Origin: Smittium culicis
Lineage: Eukaryota > Kickxellomycota > Harpellomycetes > Harpellales > Legeriomycetaceae
Length of the DNA: 11,336 nt
NCBI GenBank assembly: GCA_001970855.1
Contig: LSSN01001332.1
Span: 1 to 11,336, forward strand
Direction of reading: 5' to 3'
Shown: positions 1 to 8,216 of the stretch, piece by piece
How positions within the stretch are numbered: the stretch's first letter is position 1
Layout of the letters: each line of letters begins with the position of its first letter
The notes under the pieces: generated by a model
What the model was told of the DNA's origin: nothing
Seen by the model: only the letters and a program-made list of their open reading frames with translations
Database searches by the model: none
Translations under genes and position numbers: made by a program

Positions 1-748
1 AAAATATTGATCAAGGTTAACAAAGAAGTGGATATACCTACTCACATCGAATCCTGTGGCGAAAATGTTAGCATTATGTGGATTGGATCACCTCCGATTT
101 ATACATACTGCAAAAAGGTAGACCACTGGAAGAAAGAATGCACAGAATTAGATAAAAAAAATCAAGAGAAGTAGATCGGCCAGACCTAGAAATATAAAAA
201 AAGTATTTATAAAGGATTTGGAAATAAATACTGTAGATAAAAAAAAAGATATTCATAAAGAAATCATCGAACCTAAGGAAGACGAAGAAATTAAAATTAG
301 ATTTTTAAAACTAAACTTAAATCTAGTCACCCAAATAGAAAAAGAAAAGGCATTTGAAAGAATTTCAATAAACGAAAATATATATAATGAACCTAATAGC
401 ATATTGGAAGAAATAAATAGCCTACCAATACCTAATAATGCTGAAAAAAATAGCTTTAATACGTCTGAAAACAAAAATACAAACACAAAAGCTGCGGAGA
501 AAAGAGTTAAACTCGGAATCAAAAAAGGACAAAATGTCCAAAATATATTAATAAAAAAAGCTATGGCAAAAATAAAGAAAATTAAATCTGCGATATCTGA
601 AAGTAATAGGTTAGATGGCTTAGCAGCCTTGGCATTGAGCGAAAGCAACTTAATTGGGATAGAAAATGAAATAGTGAATGAAAATGAAATAGTTGAAAAT
701 TTTGAATCCATAGACCTTGAATTGGATAAGGATATCACAGAGCAATAA
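1..748 (+). pseudogene. ORF1 (gag-like, zinc-knuckle protein), copy 1, partial and frameshifted
   Basis: This is the C-terminal part of the element's ORF1, the RNA-binding protein that would coat the transcript. Frame 1 is open from the window edge to TAG at 172-174. It contains a V-x-I-M-W-x-G stretch and then a knuckle, YCKKVDHWKKEC, at about 106-141. The spacing fits C-x2-C-x4-H-x4-C, but the first Cys is a Tyr. Coding then continues in frame 2, which is open only from 152 and ends at TAA 746-748, so the frameshift lies between 152 and 174, probably as an extra A in the A8 run at 154-161. The frame 2 tail has RPRNIKKVFIKDLE, which matches RPRLNTSNIIKKAFIEEM in copy 2 and confirms the join. 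The rest is an acidic and then Lys-rich low-complexity tail with no domain I recognise. ORF2 follows after 28 bases. Confidence 0.75.
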
Positions 749-776
749 AGCTACCTAAAAACTTTTAAATTAAAAA

Positions 777-1678
777 ATGCAAAAAAAACAAATAAAAATG
801 TTATCTTGGAATGTCAAAGGCATTCAAAATAACTTATAACGCCAAAAAAATTTTAAATGCCTTAAAACTGATATGAATGCAGAAATAATGTGCATTCAAT
901 AAATACATGCAAAGCAGAGTGATATAATAATGTGGTAAAAAAGTTGGGGAATGCCATGCATTTTCACAAAACACACAGCAATATTAATAAATAGCGATGA
1001 AATCATTATAAAATATAATAAAATATATGATGACGGCAGAGTAATGAAAATAAGCCTAAAAATAGGTGAACACGAATTAGAAATATACAATGTTTATTTA
1101 CCATCAAAACTGAAAGAATGGAAAAGATACGTCCAAACCATAAACACAAAAATTAAAAAAAACAGTAAAAAAAATGCTATAATTGTTGGAGATTTCAATA
1201 TGGTAGAAAATAATTATCTAGATAGATGGCCCCCAAGGCTGAATGAAAGTGATCGTAAAATGATACAACCAATAATTGAGTTGATGAATTTTTATAATTT
1301 TTGGTCTCAATTAGGAAAGTATCAAAAAGGATATACATGGGAAAATTCTAGAGGAAGCAGATCAAGAATTGATCATATTTTAATCCCAACAAATATAGAT
1401 TTTTTTTTAATAAATTAGAATTGTTGATAGCTCCATTTTCGGACCACAAAATTTTACAGATACAATTGAATTATAATAACGAAAAACATGAAACTGAAAT
1501 AAAACATAATTATGAGGAGACTTGGAAGTTAAATGAATCACTCTTAAAAAAAAAATATGCAGATAACATAGAAGAGATTATTAAAAATTCAATCATTAGA
1601 GGCGAAAATACTTTAGATAATTGGATTAAATGCAAAAATGAAATAAAAAAATTTAGCATAAATTTTGGGGAAAATTAA
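777..1678 (+). other. AP-like endonuclease domain of ORF2, copy 1
   Basis: This is the N-terminal nuclease that would cut the target site, of the exonuclease-endonuclease-phosphatase fold. Motifs in order: SWNVKG at 804-821 (the Asn of the metal site); IMCIQ followed by TAA at 900-902, where the family has the catalytic Glu of Q-E-T; YNVYLPS; VGDFNMV with Asp at 1191 and Asn at 1197; GYTW; RSRIDHI with Asp 1371 and His 1374; and SDHK with Asp 1442 and His 1445. The SDH motif is reached only after the T9 frameshift. Apart from the lost Glu, the active-site residues are present, so the fold was functional until recently in evolutionary terms. The piece from about 1480 to 1678 is the linker to the reverse transcriptase. 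Confidence 0.82.
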
Positions 1679-1963
1679 AAAAATACTAATGGAAATAGAA
1701 CTAGAGTCTAGTAAAATAAACAACCCGAATAATAATAATAATGCATCAATTATTAATATAGAAAATAAAAAAATATGTCTTAGAAATCTACAGATTAATA
1801 GGCTAAATGGTCTGAATATGGCGAAAGATCTTCGAGGTACTTTTTTAGACTAATCAAAAGCAACGAAAGAATAAAGCGAGTGGAAGAATTATACGACGAA
1901 AACAATAATATAGCTAAAGATTATAATAGCATATAAGGAACATTTTGTAATTTTTATTCGAAT

Positions 1964-3299
1964 TTGCTTAGAAAGGGTAGATCAGATAACGAATCACAAA
2001 AAATCATGCTTGAAAATGCAGAAAATAGATTAAGCATAGAACAAAAAGAATATCTATATAGACCAATAACAGCAAAAGAAATAGAAAAAGTAATTGAAAT
2101 AAGCCCAAATAATAAATCACCAGGCCCAGATGGGCCGAAATATGAGTTTTATAAAAGATATAAAGAAAAAATATCAAAAATTTTAGAACAATTATTCAAT
2201 AACCAATTAGAGATTGAAAAATGTAATGATTTTAATAGAGGTGCTATTATTACTATACTCCCAAAAAAGGGAGATTTAAAAGACATTAGAAATTGGAGGC
2301 CAATTAGCCTAATTGACTGTGACAAAAAAATTCTCACAAAAATTCTTTCCGATAGGTTGCAAAAAACCTTAAAGGATTTGATAGAAGAATATCAAACCGG
2401 ATTTATTAAAGGAAGGTCGATATTTGACAATGTGGCAACATTGCACTTTGTAAATGAAGTAGCAAATAATACACCAGAATTAATTAAAGGACATATTGTA
2501 CAACTAGACCAAGAGAAAGCTTACGATAGAGTGGAATGGGACTACTTATTCATGTGCATGGAAAAATTTGGAATAACCCAAAAATTTATACAAACTGTAA
2601 AAAATTTATACAATAACAACAAAGCTAGAATCAGAATAGGAAGAAGCTTAACAAATTATATTAGCGTATCAAGAGGACTACAGCAAGGTGATCCAATGTC
2701 ACCCCTGTTATATAATATAGTAATTGAACCAATGCTGATAATGTTGAGGAAAAAAAATAAATGGAATAGGAAATGACAAATGGAACATAAAAACGCTTGC
2801 GTATGCAGATGACATTTCAATATTCATAAAAAACAATGATTTTATAAATACAAAAAAAATATTGAAACTTCATTGTGAAGCATCTGGAGCAAAATTTAAT
2901 TCAAACAAGTCTGAAATAATAAAAATAGGAAATGTAGAGGAACCAATAAATTTTTTAGGAAAATTAAATAATGGTGAAGGAATTTATAAATACCTGGGGT
3001 TTTATTTCAACAAGCATGGTATTGATCATAATGTAAATAAAGAGGCTGCTTTTAATAAAATAAAATGCATTATACATAATTGGAGAGATAGAAAAATATC
3101 ATTGGGAGGCAAGATACTTTTAACGAATAGTATATTACTATCCAAACTATGGTATATGTCTCACTTTACTCGATTTGACAAAAAGTTTATTCTCAACATT
3201 AAAAAAGAAATATGCAAATTCATATGGAACAATAGAAAAAGTAAAGTATCATATAATATTTTAATAAGAAAAAAAAATGCGGTGGAATGGGATTGTTAG
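1964..3299 (+). other. Reverse transcriptase domain of ORF2, copy 1
   Basis: This is the RNA-templated DNA polymerase core of the LINE. Frame 2 carries SPGPDG (2117-2134), LPKKGD, NWRPISL (2291-2311), KILTKIL, QTGFIKGRSI (2393-2422), motif A LDQEKAYDRV with catalytic Asp 2507-2509, and motif B RGLQQGDPMSP (2672-2704). An A8 run at 2750-2757 breaks the frame. Motif C, AYADDI (Tyr-Ala-Asp-Asp at 2802-2813), then continues in frame 3, followed by YLGFYFN and the thumb stretch NWRDRKISLGGKILL. All three catalytic aspartates survive. Copy 2 aligns to 34 of 71 residues around LPKKGD...FDN. The family assignment is firm; only the clade is open. Confidence 0.92.
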
Positions 3300-4549
3300 A
3301 TATTGAAGCTCAAAATAAAAGTATCTTTCTCAAATGGTTTAAGGATAGAATATGTAAAGAAAAATTTTGGAGCGAAATGTCAAAAGAAGTCATGATACAA
3401 AATCTAGGAAGTCTTAAAGCATACGTAGGATATAAAATAAACATTCAAGATTTATTTTTTGGTAACTTAAAGGTTGCAAAAAAAAAGAATAATTCTTTTT
3501 TTTGGAAAAGTATATATAAAATAGAACTAGAAACATTGGATATTAATTATTTAGACCAAGTTTCATGGGAAAAAAAAGAACTTGGAAAAATTGATATAAA
3601 CTTTGTAAATAACTTTTTGACAACGAAAATTAATAAATCAGAAATACAAGCGCTAAAAAAGGAAAAAATAAATTCATTGAAATCACTTTCAGAATCAGTG
3701 TATAATTATGAGAATGAAAATGGGGTTAAAAAATATATAATCTGCATGGGGAATAGAATTATAAAGTTTAAAACCAAATCAAATGTTCTTGAAATAATCA
3801 AAAATGAAATAGCGGATATAAAAGAAATTAAAATCCCAAAAAACATAATTTTATTTGGAGAAAAGAAATTAGAAGAAGCTAGCAAAAAAGAAATGAAAAC
3901 AAAATTAGAAAACAATTATCGCCAAAAAGTAGTAGAAATAAATTGGAAAGATTTAGGTATACCCGAAAACTCGATAAATATAAATTATAATAAACTGCAC
4001 AAATTAAAAATAGATGTAAAAATAATAAGCCATATGTGGTTTCTATACAGATGCGCAACTATAAATTCCTACAAATTGAATAAATATTATCCAAACAACC
4101 AAAGTAAGTATAAATGTAGTTTTTGCTCAAACGAAGAAGAGAGTACAAAGCATATTTATACTGAATTCCCAAGGATTAAAGAGTTTTGGGAACTAGTAAT
4201 AAATTTTATAAGTGAGAACTCAGTTGATATTATTTGCAGAGAAAACATGAATGCAACCATTCAAATATTTAATGGATTAAATATTTTCGAAAATAAGTTT
4301 CCAAATATTAAGACTCTGCATGTACTAGCAATATGGAATATCCACAGAGCGAGGGTAGAGTGCTCTCTATCCGATATAAGACTAAACTCGGAAAATCTCT
4401 TCAAAAGATGGAAAATAATGCTCATTGACCTTATCAAACAAAATTTCTTAACATATACACCCTATATCTTCAACAAAACATGGCTTCAAATAAGAAACCT
4501 TTGGTTTTTTACTGAACCAGGAGAAGTGAGAATAATTCAATTCAATTAG
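3287..4549 (+). other. ORF2 C-terminal region with zf-RVT-type finger, copy 1
   Basis: This is the distal part of ORF2, 420 codons open without a break. It begins with GLLDIEAQNKS, typical of the segment after the reverse transcriptase thumb. After a long Lys- and Ile-rich linker with no domain I can name come WFLYRCATINS and then KCSFCSNEEESTKHIYTEF at 4112-4168. This resembles the zf-RVT finger, C-x2-C-x7-8-H-x4-C, with Cys at 4115 and 4124 and His at 4151. The last Cys position is Phe (TTC, 4166-4168), one base from TGC. The closing segment, with AIWNIHRARVE and KTWLQIRNLW, is recognisable in copy 2 around 9971-10170, so it is a conserved part of this family. No transmembrane or signal segment is evident. 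Confidence 0.75.
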
Positions 4550-4758
4550 CTTTAAAAAAATTTAATAGGGCACAATCTTAATTTTACACTTAATAATTAT
4601 AATACTTTAGTAATTGAAAATAAACTAATTCTAATTCAAAAAAAAAAAATTCAAATGTTTTTTTTTTTTTTAATTTTGGTTTTCTTTGATTTTTTTTTGG
4701 AGTTTTTTTGTTTAATTCGAGTTTATTGTTAAGATAAAAAAACATTGGACTATCTCTA
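4550..4758 (+). other. 3' untranslated region of copy 1
   Basis: Non-coding stretch between the ORF2 stop and the block shared by both junctions. It contains TAATACTTTAG at 4600-4610, which recurs at 10255-10265 after copy 2; then an A12 and a T14 run; then two further T runs (T9 at 4690-4698, T7 at 4703-4709) and an A7 at about 4736-4742. In LINEs the 3' end is what the reverse transcriptase recognises, so conserved structure here would make sense. I see no clear poly(A) tail or target-site duplication that fixes the element end. Confidence 0.55.
4638..4671 (+). repeat. A12 / T14 inverted homopolymer pair in 3' region
   Basis: A12 at 4638-4649, an 8-base spacer (TTCAAATG), then T14 at 4658-4671. 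In RNA this would fold into a simple A-U hairpin. A shorter version, A9 - TCGACA - T6, sits at the same relative place after copy 2 (10302-10322). Preservation in two copies this diverged suggests it belongs to the element rather than being chance low complexity, though homopolymers are common in this window. Confidence 0.5.
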
Positions 4759-4808
4759 TCTTCTACTTCGAAGAATAACAGTTTGAACAGCTAATAAGAT
4801 TCGATGAA
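4759..4808 (+). repeat. Junction block, first occurrence (pairs with 10443-10492)
   Basis: A 50-bp block aligns without gaps to 10443-10492 with 35 identities by hand count. It includes TCTTCTACTT at the start and GCTA-TA-GA-TCGA near the end. It sits between the tail of copy 1 and the ORF1 remnant of copy 2. It is either the 5' leader of each downstream element or the far 3' end of each upstream element. The sequence alone does not decide, because both junctions look alike. Confidence 0.6.
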
Positions 4809-4836
4809 TTTTTTTTTTAAAGTACAAGTCAATTGA

Positions 4837-6375
4837 CATCAATTTTACCATAATAATTATTTAAGCTCTCGACTTCAAAGCGTATATGAAAATAGCAATA
4901 CTTGTATCCAGCAACTCGAAACTCGTATCTGTGAAAAAGTAGAATCAACTAACCCGAAGCCTTTAGAAGTTATCGCTTAAGGGTATAAAATCATTTATAA
5001 AAATACAAATAAATATAATCATATATCTATCATGTAGATGGTCTCTGTAATAAAAACAAAACATAATAAGATAATTTTTATTCGTAGTACACCATTTACG
5101 TTAGGATTTAGGCTTATTGAGTTTAATCTAGACATATAAACTATCATATAAGATATTCTTGGCCAAATTAGTGATATTCAATCCAGCTTTGAAATTGAAA
5201 ATAAAAGAAAAAATTTTTTTTCATTAATCTAAATAATGAAATAGTAAGCAAATAGTTAAAAAAAAAAGAAGTTATATTTTCATATAAAGCTATTGAATTC
5301 GCTGAAACACTAAATTATAGCGACGAATATAAGTTTATAGCAATACCATCATATAATGGGCTTATTTTATGGAAATTTTCCCAAAAAGCTCATGAATTTT
5401 TATGAATTATAGGAAGTTTTATTGATATAACGGCCCCAAAACACACATAATTTATTTCTTACCCATCCAAGAGTATCAAAGTAATTTTGAAAACTAAAAA
5501 TGATAATGAAATCCCTAGCACAATAAACATTAATGATGTCAAAGTCGCTTTAATGTGGAGTGGAGGTAAAAAAATTGATACCAATTTCAAAGATATGACA
5601 CACTGGAAGCATGAATGTCCAGAAATAAAGCTAAAAAGACCAAGATTAAACACTTCAAATATTATAAAAAAGGCTTTTATTGAAGAAATGAATTCATATC
5701 CCAAAAAAAATGATAAAACAGAAAAAGATGGGGAAATAAAAAAGAGTTAGTAACAGATACTTTAAAACATGAAAAAAGTCCTGCTGCAGTTCTAGAACTA
5801 AACGACAGAGAGCCGATGGTACAGGATGACACTATTAATAAAATAGCACAGGATAATAAAAAATGTGTTTAGTTATATGGTTAATAAAATCGAATCTACT
5901 AGATTCAATTTAGTTAATAAAAATATAGAAAACCTACCTACTTTTTCGGAATATGATTGGAGATTATTAATAGAAACTATATAAAGTATTTACAGAAATA
6001 TAATGAACTTCAGAATGGTAATGAAAACTCCATTTAAAAAAAAAACGCTTGAAAAAAAGCTAGAAAAAGTTAAAAAAAAGGAAAAAATAGATAAAAAGGT
6101 GCGAAATAGATATTACCGAACATTATTTTACCTGAATTATAGAAGTACTAATCCCTGAGTCGACTAAGTTGTTTGAAAAAAAAGAAACTGTAGAGGAATT
6201 GGTTAAACTGTGAAGCAGCGTAGACTTAAATATAGATAAAAATAATCTCAAGCAAACTAACACGCCCGATAATATATTTGACAGTTTGAAACTACTACGC
6301 CTAAAATCGAGTCAAAAAATTCGTAGGCTATGATGAGGAATAACTCATCTTTTAAACCTAAAAATACAAAAAATA
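4837..6375 (+). pseudogene. ORF1 (gag-like) of copy 2, decayed
   Basis: Three recognisable parts. First, about 4840-4977 in frame 1 reads like protein (SVYENSNT, QQLETRICEKVEST) up to TAA 4978-4980, and that frame goes on with stops to GQISDIQSSFEIENKRK near 5205. Second, frame 3 from about 5270 holds the AIEFAETL region and IGSFIDITAPKHT with stops at 5403 and 5448, then the region matching copy 1 (IP at 12-13 residues from the shared Lys, MW-x-G, and HWKHEC). The knuckle is worn: the first Cys is Asp and the second is Phe (F-x4-H-W-K-x2-C), and the piece ends at TAG 5748-5750. Third, a one-base shift leads to ELVTDTLKHEK and an acidic then very Lys-rich tail around 6030-6105. The start codon is not identifiable. 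The end near 6375 is estimated from the ORF2 start. Confidence 0.6.
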
Positions 6376-6405
6376 AGTAAATAAATAAATTAAATAAATA
6401 ATAAA
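6374..6405. repeat. (TAAA)n-type simple repeat between ORF1 and ORF2 of copy 2
   Basis: An imperfect TAAA/ATAA run fills the short gap between the two ORF remnants of copy 2, immediately before the ATG at 6409. It supplies stop codons in all frames. Copy 1 has a different 28-base spacer here, so the repeat probably expanded after insertion. Confidence 0.55.
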
Positions 6406-6869
6406 TTTATGAAGATAAATAACACTAACTCAAATATAAGCTTTAAGGTTAAATATATAAACGAAAATAATAAGAAAAATCAAATTTTATATATTTTAAA
6501 AATGATTAAGTCATACTTATTTTGTCTACAGGAAATAAGTATAAAAGAAAAAAATTAAATATTCTGGTCTAGATACTGAGATAAAAAATTTGTAATTAAA
6601 AATAAACCGTACTATAATAAATAATAGTGGCTACACTAAAAAATAAAACTGCATTTTCTTATAAGCCAGTATAAGTACCACAAAAGCAACTACAACTAAT
6701 AAAATCAATTTAAAAATAGTTTATCTTTAATTTGCCAATAACAAGAATGAAAATATGATTTTACTTGATTTTTTTACAGAAAATCTATTTTTCTCTATAA
6801 AATTAAACGAAGTATTAATAATAATAGGAGATTTGAACATTGTCGAAAAGCAATATAATCATCGCCCCG

Positions 6870-6880
6870 CCCCCCCCCCC
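6870..6880 (+). repeat. C11 homopolymer inside endonuclease remnant of copy 2
   Basis: Eleven C in a row, preceded by CGCCCCG, in sequence otherwise almost free of C runs. It lies just after GDLNIVEKQYNHRP. In copy 1 the matching place codes for RWPPR and has CCCCC, so the run most likely grew from proline codons by slippage. It breaks the reading frame. Confidence 0.85.
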
Positions 6881-7899
6881 AGAAAACAAAAAATCACTGT
6901 GAATTAAATGATATAAAAAAAGAAAAATTGAAATTTCAATCCAAGTAGCGACATAACTAACCTATTACCGAGTGAAAAATTATTATATGTGGGAAAACTA
7001 ATCAAGAGCCTATAAATCGAGAATTGATAACATATTATTACATAAAAAACTTATAAAGAACGCTAAAATTAATGAAATAGGATCTAAATGAATTTCAGTC
7101 CATAAATGTTTTACAATTAATTAATTACTTTAGTCAAATAATAAAATTAGGTCTAAGAGAATCTGGAAGCTGAATTCTAAACTTTTAGAAGACGTAATCA
7201 AATCTAATAATATATGAGTATTACTAAAAATAGAATTAAATTCACTGAAAGATTGGATAGGAATCAAAAATAGTTGCAAAAAAAACATTTTTAAATTCAG
7301 TAAAAAAAAAATAAGCGCAAAAAAATGACATCGAGACCTTAGAAAAAGCCAATGAAATCATCCGTAGAAAGGTTATTATGGATAATATTAAATTTTTCAA
7401 AAAAAAAACTTTTCCTCAACTAAAATCCAATTAAAAACAAATAATCAAAAGAAAAAAATGAGAAATTGAACGGGATATTAGTTCGTTCAAGATTAATTTA
7501 TAGCGATAAAATCGAGAAATCAAATACGTAATTTTTGGGCATCTAAAGTCTAGAGATGAAAGGAAATGGTTAGATGATGTAAAATAAACAAAAAAGAATT
7601 AGTAACAGATAATGAAGAAGCTGAAAAGATGGTATATAGCTTTTATGATTCGTTTTTTAAAAAATGAGTCACAAAAACTAACTGCCGATCAGAACTTCTT
7701 TCAAACATAAAAAAAAAATTAAATAGAAAGGATCAACATGTATTGGACGGAAATATTCAGTACAGCGAAATAATAAATACAATATAAGAACACCCGAAAA
7801 TAAAGACCCAAGTACAGATAGCCTAAAATTTGAATTTTATAATTAGTTCAAAACCGGAATCCCCAATCATCTTGTTAAAATTTTCAAAAAGGATACGAA

Positions 7900-8216
7900 A
7901 TGAAAAATTGGAACAATTTCCGATGTGACACAACTATTGTTCTTATTCCGAAAAAAGGCGATGTGAAGGACTTGAATAACTATATTACAATTGCACTGTC
8001 TAACTTTGATGAAAAAATATATACAAAAATATTGACAAGTAACCTACAAAAAGTTATTCATAAATTAATTGATAAACGCCTATCAGGTTTTGTTAAAGTC
8101 AGAAATATTTTTGATAACACCCACACTATAAATTTCCTGATAGAAAATAGCAAACTTAATCCTCAGATGACAAGTGGATATCTACACATGTTGATCAAGA
8201 AATAGCTTAAAATAGA
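7900..8216 (+). other. Reverse transcriptase core fragment of copy 2
   Basis: This is the longest clean coding piece of copy 2. Frame 1 (7900-8205) reads TIVLIPKKGDVKDL, KIYTKIL, LQKVIHKLID, SGFVKVRNIFDN, matching copy 1 IPKKGD, KILTKIL and QTGFIKGRSIFDN with 34 identities in 71 residues by hand. NWRPISL is eroded to NYITIAL and QTGFIKGRS to LSGFVKVRN. Motif A follows one base out of frame at 8193: Asp-Gln-Glu-Ile-Ala, then TAA at 8208 in place of the Tyr, then Asn for Asp. The catalytic first Asp survives. It is not an independent gene: the apparent start Met is internal to the domain. Confidence 0.85.

Larger units (their letters stand above)
777..4549 (+). pseudogene. ORF2 (endonuclease-reverse transcriptase), copy 1, broken full-length
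   Basis: This is the replicase of the element: an endonuclease nicks target DNA and the reverse transcriptase primes from the nick. The start ATG at 777 (or 798) comes just before SWNVKG, the first endonuclease motif; the end is TAG at 4547-4549. About 1,257 codons fits a LINE ORF2 of this architecture. In-frame stops are at 837, 900, 936 and 1934. Frame changes are at T9 1400-1408 (one base missing), about 1665-1678 (one extra), about 1800-1804 (one missing, restoring RAKWSEYGER), A8 2750-2757 (one extra, entering INGIGND...YADD) and A9 3269-3277 (one missing, entering CGGMGLLDIE). The longest open pieces are 951-1418, 1964-2776, 2862-3299 and 3287-4549. These are parts of one gene, not separate genes. 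Some homopolymer shifts could be sequencing or assembly error. Confidence 0.88.
1..4742 (+). mobile_element. LINE (non-LTR retrotransposon) copy 1, 5' part outside window
   Basis: An ORF1 with a zinc knuckle is followed by an ORF2 with AP-endonuclease, reverse transcriptase and zf-RVT motifs, all on the + strand. That is the architecture of APE-type LINEs (the broad L1/Tad-like grouping); the exact clade cannot be set by eye. No terminal repeats are visible. The element is cut by the window start inside ORF1. Copy 2 has about 0.7 kb upstream of the equivalent point, so roughly that much of copy 1 should lie outside. The 3' limit is set at a short A7 run before a block shared with the next junction, and is approximate by some tens of bases. 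The copy is disabled by stops and frameshifts but is far better preserved than copy 2, so it is younger or has been under constraint more recently. Confidence 0.85.

Noticed and set aside
253..738. Long minus-strand ORF opposite ORF1 of copy 1 (161 codons)
   Set aside because: It is the complement of a Lys/Glu/Ile-rich coding stretch, giving Ser/Phe/Leu-rich antisense with no domain. The + strand frame matches copy 2.
837..938. Alternative genetic code to explain in-frame stops
   Set aside because: All three stop codons interrupt conserved frames, they replace different residues (Glu, Trp, Tyr and others), and frameshifts accompany them. Decay explains it better.
1421..1678. Apparent TTG-started ORF
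   Set aside because: It is the continuation of the endonuclease domain after the T9 frameshift, not an independent gene. The same applies to 1665-1853, 2862-3299, 3287-4549 and 5487-5750.
4658..4671. T14 run as a terminator
   Set aside because: The context is a eukaryotic LINE tail; a bacterial-type terminator does not apply, and Pol III termination has no tRNA-like gene upstream.
5459..5704. Minus-strand ORF of 81 codons
   Set aside because: It is the antisense shadow of the copy 2 knuckle region.
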